Source of the DNA: an uncultured Opitutia bacterium
GTDB taxonomy: Bacteria; Verrucomicrobiota; Verrucomicrobiae; Opitutales; MB11C04
Assembly (NCBI GenBank): GCA_913048545.1
Contig: CAJWWH010000019.1
Location: 1 to 19,696 of the forward strand
Reading direction: 5' to 3'
Length of the DNA: 19,696 bases
Shown in pieces: positions 1 to 7,571 of the stretch. A program made the translations under genes and the position numbers. Numbering within the stretch: position 1 is the stretch's first letter; the number at the start of each line of letters is the position of its first letter. A model generated the notes under the pieces. It searched no databases and had not been told where the DNA came from. It saw nothing but the letters and a program-made list of their open reading frames with translations.

Positions 1-384
1 TCTCCAAGAAAAATAATCTTTCCCACCTATACCATCACCCGAAATATTCCTTATGTCCCCACCCCGTTGGCAGCGGATAAATTAATCTTTTTACTAGCCG
101 ACAGCGGGATTGCTTCCTGTATGGAGAGACACACCGGAAAAATTTTTTGGCGGGAAAGATTGGAGGGGAATTTCTTTGCCTCCCCCATAATAATCAACGA
201 TGTCATCGTTATCGTGTCCCGCATGGGTGAAGTTACCACCCTGAAAATTAATGATGAAAAAATAACCTTCCTTGGGAAATCCCAACTTGGTGAGCTCACT
301 CACAACACCCCCGCCGTGGGAACTAATTCTTTATTTTTTCGAACCTACTCAAAACTTTTTTGCTTACCCTTCGAACAACTTTGA
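1..384 (+). CDS. PQQ-like beta-propeller repeat protein, C-terminal part (5' end outside window)
   Basis: The reading frame is open from the first base to a TGA at 382-384, so this is the last ~127 residues of a longer protein; any start inside the window (for example TTG at 67) is artificial. The visible part has PQQ/BamB-like propeller blades: a segment ending in HTGKIFWRERL, followed by NFFASPIIINDVIVIVS, the usual 'G..W...... SPii..d.viv.s..G' pattern in which each blade carries a Gly and a Trp in fixed places. Such propellers occur in exported or periplasmic scaffold proteins and in PQQ dehydrogenases. No enzyme residues are visible here, so a scaffold or unknown role is safest. It ends 42 bases before the next gene on the same strand. 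Family assignment is fairly sure; function is not known. Confidence 0.7.
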   Translation, partial: SPRKIIFPTYTITRNIPYVPTPLAADKLIFLLADSGIASCMERHTGKIFWRERLEGNFFASPIIINDVIVIVSRMGEVTTLKINDEKITFLGKSQLGELTHNTPAVGTNSLFFRTYSKLFCLPFEQL

Positions 385-426
385 ACATAATCGATTTCTT
401 AAATTAATTTTTTACCTTAAATCACC

Positions 427-954
427 ATGAAAATATTATTTAATCTATCCTTACTTGTAGCATCGCTCTCTCTTTTGACAGTCTCTGTTTCACTTCAGGC
501 TGAATCAATTGAAGTGGCGGGGTACTCCTTCGCCTCTCCTTCAAACTGGAAATCTTCCACTCCCACTTCCAAAATGCGCAAAGCTCAGTTCAAGGTTACC
601 GGAGAAGAAGACAAGGACGCAGAAGTAGCTTTCTTCTATTTTGGAAGCGGTGGTGCGGGTGGAGTGAAAGCCAATGTAGATCGTTGGATGAGCCAATTTG
701 AAGAAGCGAAAGAAAGGAAAATTAAAACCACGACTATTGGTGAAACCCCGGTTACCTATGTACAGGCACATGGAACCTTTTTAAGCGGCGGTTTTGTGGG
801 GCCGAAAACACCCAAGCCTAACTTCGCGCTGCTGGCAGCAATTGTAGAGGGGAAAAATGGATCGATATTTATTAAAATGACCGGACCGAAAAAGACAGTG
901 GAGAGCCAGGTTTCAGCAATGAAAAAAATGGTGCTTGATTCATTGGACAAATAA
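427..954 (+). CDS. exported protein of unknown function (175 aa)
   Basis: I do not recognise a named family. The protein starts with a clear signal peptide (residues 1-25: a Lys at position 2, a Leu/Val/Ser-rich core, and an Ala-type cleavage site SLQA before ES). The mature part of ~150 residues is a small soluble alpha/beta domain with the pattern 'P..W', 'MRKAQF', 'AEVAFFYFGSGGAGGVKANV', 'RW..QF' and a Lys-rich C-terminus. Small secreted proteins of this general look are common in Verrucomicrobia and Planctomycetes (recollection, not searched). The ATG has no Shine-Dalgarno sequence in front of it, as for most genes here. It faces the amidase gene tail to tail with a 13-base gap and no obvious terminator hairpin. 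The gene is certain as an ORF; its role is unknown. Confidence 0.75.
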   Translation: MKILFNLSLLVASLSLLTVSVSLQAESIEVAGYSFASPSNWKSSTPTSKMRKAQFKVTGEEDKDAEVAFFYFGSGGAGGVKANVDRWMSQFEEAKERKIKTTTIGETPVTYVQAHGTFLSGGFVGPKTPKPNFALLAAIVEGKNGSIFIKMTGPKKTVESQVSAMKKMVLDSLDK

Positions 955-967
955 TCACTGCTCTAGC

Positions 968-2287
968 TTATTTCCGAATGGGCAGGAAACTTTTCCTGAT
1001 TCCTTCGGACACACATTCCGCATACTCTTCGATCAGGCTTTGCCTTTGCATGCCATCGATTGATTTCTTACCCGGGTAATTCCCTAGAATGATTCTCTGA
1101 AAAGCATCCCGGGAATTCGCAACATAAGGCTCAAGAAAAACCACCGGGCAATAATAACTCCGGTTGGCGAGAAGGTTGCGTGCCCAGACCCCCGGAACGG
1201 AACCAATTTTCAGGGCGTTAGGCCCTTTATAACGAAAAGCGGGCAATTGTGTTAATCCGGAAAATGTACGGGAAATACACTCAGCGACTCTTTGTTCCGT
1301 CCGTGCCCAACCATTCACCAACCGATAAATCATTTCAAATCTTTGGCGGTCATCAGATAGTTCTCCCCCCATATAACATCCATTAACCAGAACATGAAAA
1401 TCATTCCTCTCCACCAATTCCTGTTTCTCACTACTTGGCCACGGTGCAGCGTTCAAATGCAGACAAATTACCAAGTCTGGCCGAACAACCTCGTTTACCA
1501 GTTTTGCCCGGGCACGAATTTCCGAAATTCGGTAAAAAAGAACTTCCCTTCTCTTTCTCAGCATTTTTTCTCTTTCCCCGGGCTCATATTTTTTCTTTAG
1601 ATTCAACTCCTTTTCCCTAACCCACAAATCCGCCTCCTGATCGAAGTCACCTGGTCGATTGGAAGTTACGGGCTCATTCTTCTCCCTTAGTAAAACTACT
1701 TTTGCTCCATTCCCGACAAGCTTTTCCTTCAATCTCTTCGCCACCAGAAGTGCGAGCTCTCCCTCTTTTACTGGTGGATGACCGTTCGATGAGAAATGCC
1801 TTCCCTCCATTAGTGAAAATCTTCCACCAATATGTCCGGGATCCAAGGCAATCCTCAGGCCTTTCAGAGAATTATTTTTATCTGGATCCGACCACTCAAT
1901 TTCCCTTGGTAAAGTTTGATTCTGATCAGAAAAATAAAGTTTATACCACTCATCCCCACCCTTTTTCTTGCGAATCAAAACTTCAGCTTCTTTTATCTTG
2001 ATCCAATTTTCGTACCAGGATGTCCTGGGACAATAAATATTCCTTAACGCCTGCTCGAAATACTCTTTACTAAACTTGGCCTGAAACGGATCGAGTACTT
2101 GCCAGTCCGGTGACTGGACAGAGTCAAGATTCGCCTCACTTGTAAGTGGACGGGCACATAAAATTAAACTCACAAACAATCTCAACCACACAGGAGAATT
2201 ACAATGGGGATTGAAAAAGGGTTTGCAAAGTTTTTTCTTTTTGCCGAGGACTTTTAAATCAAATCTCACCAAAGATGAACTTTTCAA
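968..2287 (-). CDS. N-acetylmuramoyl-L-alanine amidase (Amidase_3 family), exported
   Basis: This should be a zinc amidase that cuts the bond between N-acetylmuramic acid and the peptide stem of peptidoglycan. With the 439-residue reading, the zinc and catalytic residues can be placed: H152 in LDPGH (148-152), E175 in VKEGELAL, H277 in VICLHLNA, and catalytic E386 in VFLEPYVANS, which stands where the family has 'vE.GFlSN'. Roughly residues 205-255 are a charged stretch between the 'LLREKNEP' strand and 'RISEIRARAKLVNE'; it looks like a lineage-specific insertion. The N-terminus is uncertain: the longest frame starts with TTG at 2287 and overlaps the divergent sigma54 regulator by 13 bp. A GTG at 2191, just before a hydrophobic LFVSLILCA segment, would give a shorter signal peptide and free ~80 bp for promoters. 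Function is confident, start is not. Confidence 0.88.
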   Translation of the reverse strand: MKSSSLVRFDLKVLGKKKKLCKPFFNPHCNSPVWLRLFVSLILCARPLTSEANLDSVQSPDWQVLDPFQAKFSKEYFEQALRNIYCPRTSWYENWIKIKEAEVLIRKKKGGDEWYKLYFSDQNQTLPREIEWSDPDKNNSLKGLRIALDPGHIGGRFSLMEGRHFSSNGHPPVKEGELALLVAKRLKEKLVGNGAKVVLLREKNEPVTSNRPGDFDQEADLWVREKELNLKKKYEPGEREKMLRKRREVLFYRISEIRARAKLVNEVVRPDLVICLHLNAAPWPSSEKQELVERNDFHVLVNGCYMGGELSDDRQRFEMIYRLVNGWARTEQRVAECISRTFSGLTQLPAFRYKGPNALKIGSVPGVWARNLLANRSYYCPVVFLEPYVANSRDAFQRIILGNYPGKKSIDGMQRQSLIEEYAECVSEGIRKSFLPIRK

Positions 2288-3690
2288 GCAAACCTTCTTT
2301 ATTTTTTAAAGACAAAGAAATCCTACTTCTTGAAGATGACCTTCTATTAGCGAAGCGAATCGCATCCTTTTTAGAAAAAAATGGAAGCGAAGTAACTCAC
2401 TGTAAAAGTCTGCTCGAAGCCAGAAACGCACTGACCAGTCTAAATTACGAAGCCGCACTTCTTGATTTGAATTTGCCAGACGGTGAAAGTCTCGAACTTT
2501 TTCGTGAGGGGATTATTCCTGACAACACTTCGACAGTTTTGATGACTGGGGAGGGAGGAATACGGTCCGCAGTCGAAGCCATTCAACTCGGAGCTGCGGA
2601 TTACTTGGCAAAACCATTTGATCTCGAAGAGCTCCCACTCATTTTTGCTCACGCGGACAATCGTAAAAAGAGCACCCGCTTGCGACAACATGCTCAAGAA
2701 AAAGTGAAAAGAAAAACAGACAATCTCTTTTTTGAAGGTTCTTTTGAGGGAGATTTAGAAAATCTTGAAAAAATTCTTAGTGCAGATGATCGTTTGAAAA
2801 CACATCTCCCCCCCCTACTGATTGACGGACCGACCGGTTCGGGGAAATCAACTTACGCACGCTGGATCCACGCCCACGGACCAAGGTCTGAAAACTCATT
2901 TGTGGAAGTAAATTGCTCAGCAATTCCAGACAGCTTAGTGGAATCGGAGCTTTTTGGTCATGAAAAGGGGGCATTTACGGATGCCCAAAATGCTCGAATC
3001 GGGCTTTTTGAAGCTGCCGATCAGGGAACGCTTTTCCTCGATGAAATCGCCAGTCTGTCTCTTCCCGCCCAAGCCAAAGTTTTACTTGCTATCGAAAATG
3101 GAATTATCCGAAGACTGGGTGGAACTAAGGAGATTAAGGTGGATGTCAGAATCATCGTTGCCGCCAATCAGGACCTGAGGGAAATGATTAAAGAAGGGCA
3201 ATTCAGAGAAGACCTATTTCACAGACTGGATCTTCTCAGGATCAAAATCCCCCCGTTGAACTCCAGGGGAAAGGATATTTTGCCCTTGGCCAGGCATTTT
3301 CTCAAAACTCTGTGTCAAAAATACAAACTTCCTGTTCCTCCACTGTCCAAAAAAAGTGAGGATCTCCTCCTGGCTCATTCATGGACCGGTAATACCCGGG
3401 AGTTAATCCATGAGCTCGAACGAACTTTGGTGATGAGCGAAAAAGGCAAAAGTTTGGAGATTTTACCGGCTCGCGTATCTTCCGTGGTGCATCAATCAGA
3501 ACTCGAACATGAAGATTGGCTCAATCCGTCTTTCTCCTTTCCCAAAGATGGATTCGATTTGGAGAAAGAAGTTATAAGATTGATTCAGCTGGGTATTCAA
3601 CAATCAAACGGGAATATTTCCGAAGCAGCCAGGCTTCTTGGTGTGCCAAGGGACTATATCCGCTACCGACTTCAGAAAAAAGGGGCGTGA
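2275..3690 (+). CDS. sigma54-dependent response regulator (NtrC/AtoC-like)
   Basis: Three domains are readable. Residues ~15-128 are a receiver: acidic pocket E20-D22, phosphoacceptor D64 in ALLDLNLPDG, T91 and K113 in LAKPFD. Residues ~150-390 are the AAA+ sigma54-activating domain: Walker A GPTGSGKS 185-192, the sigma54-contact loop ELFGHEKGAFTDA ending at 237, and Walker B TLFLDE 252-257. The loop reads GAFTDA, not the canonical GAFTGA. The C-terminus (~440-471, NISEAARLLGVPRDYIRYRL) is a Fis-type DNA-binding helix-turn-helix. It should be activated by phosphorylation and then open sigma54 promoters. The likely partner kinase is encoded at 6228-7556. The ATG overlaps the longest reading of the divergent amidase by 13 bp and lacks a Shine-Dalgarno sequence. 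Paired palindromes that could be its own binding sites begin 3 bp after its stop codon. Confidence 0.95.
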   Translation: MNFSSKPSLFFKDKEILLLEDDLLLAKRIASFLEKNGSEVTHCKSLLEARNALTSLNYEAALLDLNLPDGESLELFREGIIPDNTSTVLMTGEGGIRSAVEAIQLGAADYLAKPFDLEELPLIFAHADNRKKSTRLRQHAQEKVKRKTDNLFFEGSFEGDLENLEKILSADDRLKTHLPPLLIDGPTGSGKSTYARWIHAHGPRSENSFVEVNCSAIPDSLVESELFGHEKGAFTDAQNARIGLFEAADQGTLFLDEIASLSLPAQAKVLLAIENGIIRRLGGTKEIKVDVRIIVAANQDLREMIKEGQFREDLFHRLDLLRIKIPPLNSRGKDILPLARHFLKTLCQKYKLPVPPLSKKSEDLLLAHSWTGNTRELIHELERTLVMSEKGKSLEILPARVSSVVHQSELEHEDWLNPSFSFPKDGFDLEKEVIRLIQLGIQQSNGNISEAARLLGVPRDYIRYRLQKKGA

Positions 3691-3692
3691 TC

Positions 3693-3741
3693 TTTGGGGA
3701 TTATTTCCAACCAGCCCCATCAATTTGGGGATTATTTCCAA
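3693..3741 (+). promoter_or_regulatory. two direct copies of an 18-bp imperfect palindrome, candidate activator sites
   Basis: The sequence TTTGGGGATTATTTCCAA occurs exactly at 3693-3710 and again at 3724-3741, a 31-bp period, which is close to three helical turns. Each copy is itself an imperfect palindrome, TTGGrrAT-n-ATyyCCAA, the shape expected for a dimeric Fis-type helix-turn-helix. The centres are about 110 and 140 bp upstream of the start point predicted from the -24/-12-like element, the usual distance for upstream sites of sigma54 activators. Identity and spacing are seen directly; binding by the regulator encoded just upstream is inferred. Confidence 0.6.
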
Positions 3742-3815
3742 ATATGCCGAATGCCATGCAGATTAAAAATATTGTTAATTTATGATAATAAACATCTTAA
3801 GAAATCCCTCAGCTT

Positions 3816-3831
3816 TGGCATTATAAATGGT
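3816..3831 (+). promoter_or_regulatory. near-consensus sigma54 (-24/-12) promoter for the coiled-coil gene
   Basis: TTGGCATTATAAATGG gives a -24 element with the essential GG at 3817-3818 and CA after it, then exactly ten bases to a second GG at 3829-3830 where the consensus has GC. The C to G change at -12 weakens the match. The predicted transcript start (~3842) leaves a leader of about 29 bases before the ATG at 3871. Support comes mainly from its position downstream of the paired palindromes and of a sigma54 activator gene. Confidence 0.4.
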
Positions 3832-3870
3832 TAAATCAATCCACAGTTTAGAATAATAACCACAATAGAT

Positions 3871-4800
3871 ATGAAAAAATTAATTACCTTATTACTGATC
3901 GCCAACCTATGGGTCGCTTGGGCAGCCGCACAGCAAAAGCCTTCCTTTGAAATCAAGATTGGAGAAACTCAAGATCGTCCTAAATTTATAAAAAAAGATT
4001 TCCCAAGACATTGGGGCAAGCCACCGGAAGTTCAACTACGAGATTATGTGGATCTTCCCAAAGGTTTTGGTAAAGGAAGTTCTACATTGGCATATTGGAT
4101 CAAAGAAAATCTTAAAGAAGACTCCATCAAAAAGCCCGACATCCTTACTGACAGAGAAAAACTGGATCCCCGGAAATATGAAGCCGAAGTTATGGGAAAA
4201 GTAAAGGAAGGCAGTATTACCAGAGATGAAGCCCAGAAAAAACTAGGTGCACTGAGGGAAGAGATGGAGAAAAAAGGTGAATTCAAGCGCCCAAAACGTC
4301 CACAAAAACCTGAACTCAGCGACTCGGTAAAGGAAAGTATTTCCAACATTAAATCTCAGCAGGAAGCCCTTCATCGTTCGATGAAAACAAAGCTTGCGGA
4401 TCTCGGCAAAGACGCATCCAAGGAGGATATGCGTGATGCAATTGAAACATTCAAGGCGGAAAATAAGGAAAAATTCGATGCCATCAAGGAAGCAAATGAA
4501 GCGATTCGTGATAGTATTGAAGCTTCCCGACCCGCGAAACCTGAACGTCCTGAACTTACCGCAGAACTTAAAGTCAAAGTGGAGGCTCTCAAAGAAAAAG
4601 AGAAGGCACTGCACACTGCACGCAAGGAACTCAACAGCCAGTTGAAAGAAGCTTCCAAGGAAGAGAAGAAAACTTTGATCAGTGAGTTCAAAGAAAACAA
4701 CAAGGTCAAACACGAGGAAATCAAAACGAAATCAAAAGAAATTAAGGAAGAAATCCGGGCCCTTGTGGAAACGGAAGCGACCCGAACTTCAGATCTTTGA
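3871..4800 (+). CDS. exported Lys/Glu-rich coiled-coil protein with a duplicated 75-residue unit
   Basis: No named family is recognised. Residues 1-20 form a clean signal peptide ending in AWAAA. Residues ~21-100 form a distinct segment rich in Pro, Lys and aromatics (HWGKPPEVQLRDYVDLPKG). From ~100 onward the protein is highly charged helix with coiled-coil character. Residues ~146-220 and ~226-300 are two copies of one unit: each begins [KR]PEL, has EALH or KALH near position 20, ASKE near position 37, then F-K-x-(E)N-(N)K and IKE-type helices, with one single-residue gap between them. It is probably a secreted or periplasmic helical rod. It lies downstream of the putative sigma54 sites and is followed by a strong terminator, so it may be its own transcription unit. 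The ATG start is clear. Confidence 0.75.
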   Translation: MKKLITLLLIANLWVAWAAAQQKPSFEIKIGETQDRPKFIKKDFPRHWGKPPEVQLRDYVDLPKGFGKGSSTLAYWIKENLKEDSIKKPDILTDREKLDPRKYEAEVMGKVKEGSITRDEAQKKLGALREEMEKKGEFKRPKRPQKPELSDSVKESISNIKSQQEALHRSMKTKLADLGKDASKEDMRDAIETFKAENKEKFDAIKEANEAIRDSIEASRPAKPERPELTAELKVKVEALKEKEKALHTARKELNSQLKEASKEEKKTLISEFKENNKVKHEEIKTKSKEIKEEIRALVETEATRTSDL

Positions 4801-4827
4801 TTTTTAATTTAATCATTTACAGTAAAA

Positions 4828-4863
4828 AAAGGAGTGGGATTATCCCACTCCTTTCTTTTGTTT
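4828..4863 (+). terminator. rho-independent terminator after the coiled-coil gene
   Basis: GGAGTGGGA at 4831-4839 pairs perfectly with TCCCACTCC at 4843-4851 around a TTA loop. Flanking AAA/TTT extend the stem to 12 bp, and a T-rich tail (TTTCTTTTGTTT) follows. This is the clearest terminator in the window. It separates the coiled-coil gene from the outer-membrane protein gene. Confidence 0.9.
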
Positions 4864-4897
4864 GGCACATTAAGTAAAAAAGAATTAGACTGAGTCC

Positions 4898-6163
4898 TTG
4901 ACTTCCTACTTTATCAAATTGAACTACGGTTCTTTTCTTTTTACGCTATTTCTCAAGATTTCTGCTCACTGCTCCGGTCAAGTAAATCAAGAACAAGAGA
5001 TAGAAAATTTTCATTCAGATATTCATTCTGAAGAGAATTCTTCTGAGATGGGTGAGGGAGTACCGATTCCCCTGTCCGACGAAGAACTAAGTCAACTTCT
5101 TTTCGGCGACCTGTCAGAGATGCCCACCGAAGAAATAACCATATCCGAAACTAAAGTGTGGTTGCATTCTATTTCTGCTTCCATGGGATTGGGATACTCG
5201 GACAATCCGATGTTTGGACCCTATACAAGAAAAAGTAGCGGATTTGTTGAACTGGGAACCGAGTCCTTCGTGCTCAGGCAGGGTAATCCTGATTATTTAA
5301 GCTATCTTTATTTTTATGGCGAAGGAAAGCGGTTTTTTGACCTGCCTGAAGGCAAGCTTTCTGGACTACTACTTGTGCAGGCGGAGCATTCATATAAACC
5401 AAAAGCTTCAAATTTTTCTTTTGGCGTAAAAGGGCGCCATATTTACTTCGACCAGGCATTTGACTTTTCTGACCTCGGTCTACCGTTTTCAATGCAGGTG
5501 CAGTCCAATAAGTCCGAATTAATTCCCCACATTGGCTATCGCATTTCACCCAAAACTAAACTTGCGATTGAATGGACGCAGGGGATTGACCGATATGACA
5601 ACCCGTCGGAGAACTACCGGGATCAAAAATTTCAGGGTGCCATCGAATGGAAAATTAACGACAAATATACTTGGAAAGGAAAAGCTTTTTATCATGGTTT
5701 AGAATACGATCAAAGAAAGCGGAAGGATGAGAACGGGAATAGTTTGGATGGTGATCTTGATACATCTAAGATCGGTGGAAACATTGGACTCGAGAAAGAA
5801 TCGGAATTACCATGGATGAGTTCAATTGGATTGCGGGTAAGGTATGAACAACTTTCAGATAACGCGGGTGCTTACTATGACTATCGAAAGACGGGAGCCA
5901 AGATCTCCCATGAAATGAAAGTCGGTGAGTGGAGTTCGTCCGTGGAACTTGGATTGACTGACTATCAATACCAGGTTCGGAAAGTTTCTTCAGGAATAAC
6001 ATTGGATAGACAGAGTTACACCGTGGATCTTCAACTAAATAGACACATTACCCCAGCTTGGAAATCCTACCTAAAATGGGGCTATGAACACGATCGATCT
6101 AATTCTCCTGATTACCAGTATTACACCAATTTTTGGTCATTGGGACTTGCCTGGGAAAACTAA
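4898..6163 (+). CDS. predicted outer-membrane beta-barrel protein (421 aa)
   Basis: The N-terminus is a weak signal-like hydrophobic stretch (YGSFLFTLFLKISAHC), followed by an acidic linker (~30-85) and then a long series of amphipathic beta-strands from ~90 to the end. Many strands are bounded by aromatic residues (FGVKGRHIYF, YTWKGKAFYHGLEYD, WKSYLKWGYEHD), and the protein ends in a strand that finishes WSLGLAWEN, a typical outer-membrane barrel terminus. The pattern resembles 'outer membrane beta-barrel' proteins that follow regulators or secretion genes. No substrate can be deduced. There is no ATG before residue ~51, and a stop lies in frame at 4886-4888, so initiation must be at TTG 4898 or possibly TTG 4919. 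It follows a terminator, so it needs its own promoter. Its gene ends 64 bases before the histidine kinase start. Confidence 0.72.
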   Translation: MTSYFIKLNYGSFLFTLFLKISAHCSGQVNQEQEIENFHSDIHSEENSSEMGEGVPIPLSDEELSQLLFGDLSEMPTEEITISETKVWLHSISASMGLGYSDNPMFGPYTRKSSGFVELGTESFVLRQGNPDYLSYLYFYGEGKRFFDLPEGKLSGLLLVQAEHSYKPKASNFSFGVKGRHIYFDQAFDFSDLGLPFSMQVQSNKSELIPHIGYRISPKTKLAIEWTQGIDRYDNPSENYRDQKFQGAIEWKINDKYTWKGKAFYHGLEYDQRKRKDENGNSLDGDLDTSKIGGNIGLEKESELPWMSSIGLRVRYEQLSDNAGAYYDYRKTGAKISHEMKVGEWSSSVELGLTDYQYQVRKVSSGITLDRQSYTVDLQLNRHITPAWKSYLKWGYEHDRSNSPDYQYYTNFWSLGLAWEN

Positions 6164-6167
6164 AAAT

Positions 6168-6188
6168 AATTGCATAAAGTATACAATT
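6168..6188. promoter_or_regulatory. 21-bp inverted repeat upstream of the histidine kinase
   Basis: AATTGCATA-AAG-TATACAATT is an inverted repeat with 8 of 9 positions matching, lying 4 bases after the barrel gene's stop and 40 bases before the kinase ATG. The shape suits an operator for a dimeric regulator, and the TATACAATT half could also overlap a -10-like element. No regulator can be assigned. Confidence 0.35.
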
Positions 6189-6227
6189 ATCAAACTGCAC
6201 TCCAAACAGAAGCATATCTTTATTTGA

Positions 6228-7556
6228 ATGAATAAGCCAGACCAGCGAAGGATCACCCTATTGGCAATAATTTCACTTTTTGCCTTGCTTACTTTTGTCC
6301 TGCAACGATTTGCACTTGATCAATTTTATGAGTTGGCCCTTGAACGGGAAGCCAAATCTCTTCATCCAAAAGTTGAAATTTTACTTCAGGAGATTGACAC
6401 CGAAATAATGGACGAAAATCTGATGTATATCGAACTGGGCTTGGAGGAATTAATTTATGACGATCTCGATGTCTTACGACTTTTGGCACTGAGAAGCCTT
6501 GAAATCCCCGAAGTTCGCTATGTCAATTGTTTCAACAAAGTTGCAGAACATCTTGATCTTGCAACCAATGTGGAAACGAAGTCATTTGACCCGATTGCCC
6601 TACAAGAGGCTAAAAATTCTTTTGCCTCCGTTCGGTTACTGGACAAAGAAGTTTCGATCATTTTTCCAATCGGAAAACTGGGGGAAATTGGATTCATCGA
6701 ACTCGGTATCGACGCAAAACCGACAATTATTCCCGAGCGCAACGCTATTAAGCAACAAGTGATCAATCAGGGACTGTTTGTCTTTTTAGTCGGCTCAGTC
6801 TTGCTGTTTTTTGTTTTCGAACTCTTTTTTAAAAGATTAAAAAAAGCGGAAAATACTTTGATCGAAAAATCTGAAAATCTGAAGCAGGCTAATAAAAGAC
6901 TCTCTTCTGCGTGTAAATCAGCTGGTTTGGGTGCGATTTCCGCTCACCTGTTCCATGCAATCAAGAGCCCCCTCATGGGCTTAAAGAATTTGGACCTCGG
7001 ACAGAACAGCGAAGATCAGGAAACTGCAGTGCAGGTACTGAGGAGCACCACCCAAAAGATTGAAAGTCTGATCCATGAAACCCTCAATAGTCTCCGTGAA
7101 CATGAACTCGATGAAGAAAGCTATTCTTTTGGAGTCGGGGAGCTTTTGTCCATTACCGCCAACAAATTCAACCACGGCACAGATGAACCCAAAGTCGCGA
7201 TTCTATCCAGCTCAATAGATTCCCAAAAAATTGACAACTTAAAGGCAAACCTGCTGTTGCCCATCTTGCAAAACCTGATTCAGAACGGTCTCGAGTCAGG
7301 CCCCAATGCCAAAGTCTTCATTAAAGCCGAACTCAAAAATAAAACCCTCGCATTCCTCGTGATGGATAACGGATCCGGCATTTCACGAGAGGTGAAAGAA
7401 AAATTGTTTTCACCCATGCAAAGTTTCAAGAGTAACGGTAGCGGTATCGGCCTGGCTATTTGTAAGGAATTAGCCGCTCAGATGAATGCCATTATATTTT
7501 TAAAAACAAGCTCGCCTGAAGGGTCTACTTTTTGTGTGGAATTTTCAAGGCAATGA
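6228..7556 (+). CDS. membrane-bound sensor histidine kinase
   Basis: Residues ~10-28 and ~180-200 are two transmembrane segments enclosing an extracytoplasmic sensor region of ~150 residues of no recognised family. After a short coiled linker comes the dimerisation/phosphoacceptor helix with H243 in LFHAIKSPL, a variant of the usual 'HE..NPL'. The ATPase domain has the N-box LPILQNLIQNGLESG (N349, N353), G1 DNGSGIS from D380, and G2 GSGIGLAIC from G404. The order and NtrB-like style fit a kinase for a sigma54 response regulator, and the only response regulator in the window is encoded at 2275-3690, two genes away. Pairing is inferred from proximity. The gene ends 15 bp before the next large secreted-protein gene, so the two are likely co-transcribed. 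The start is ATG, without a Shine-Dalgarno sequence. Confidence 0.92.
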   Translation: MNKPDQRRITLLAIISLFALLTFVLQRFALDQFYELALEREAKSLHPKVEILLQEIDTEIMDENLMYIELGLEELIYDDLDVLRLLALRSLEIPEVRYVNCFNKVAEHLDLATNVETKSFDPIALQEAKNSFASVRLLDKEVSIIFPIGKLGEIGFIELGIDAKPTIIPERNAIKQQVINQGLFVFLVGSVLLFFVFELFFKRLKKAENTLIEKSENLKQANKRLSSACKSAGLGAISAHLFHAIKSPLMGLKNLDLGQNSEDQETAVQVLRSTTQKIESLIHETLNSLREHELDEESYSFGVGELLSITANKFNHGTDEPKVAILSSSIDSQKIDNLKANLLLPILQNLIQNGLESGPNAKVFIKAELKNKTLAFLVMDNGSGISREVKEKLFSPMQSFKSNGSGIGLAICKELAAQMNAIIFLKTSSPEGSTFCVEFSRQ

Positions 7557-7571
7557 TTACATAGTGTCCAT

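Larger units (their letters stand above)
3691..3870. other. 180-bp intergenic region between the sigma54 regulator and the coiled-coil gene
   Basis: There is no ORF here that looks real. It holds two 18-bp palindromic direct repeats at the left end and a near -24/-12 promoter at 3816-3831 (listed separately). The rest is AT-rich with no hairpin terminator, so read-through from the regulator gene is possible. Confidence 0.6.

Noticed and set aside
2202..2220. A third activator site near the regulator start (ATGGGGATTGAAAAAGG)
   Set aside because: It shares only GGGGATT with the real repeats and lacks the CCAA half; not enough for an autoregulation claim.
4243..4713. Minus-strand ORFs opposite the coiled-coil gene (up to 156 codons)
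   Set aside because: They are Phe/Leu/Ser-rich mirror readings of the Lys/Glu-rich plus-strand gene, with no domain or start signal.
4861..4876. TTTGGCACATTAAGTA as a sigma54 promoter for the outer-membrane protein
   Set aside because: The -24 half is perfect, but there is no G or GC ten bases later, which is normally essential. Also, no copy of the paired palindrome lies upstream.
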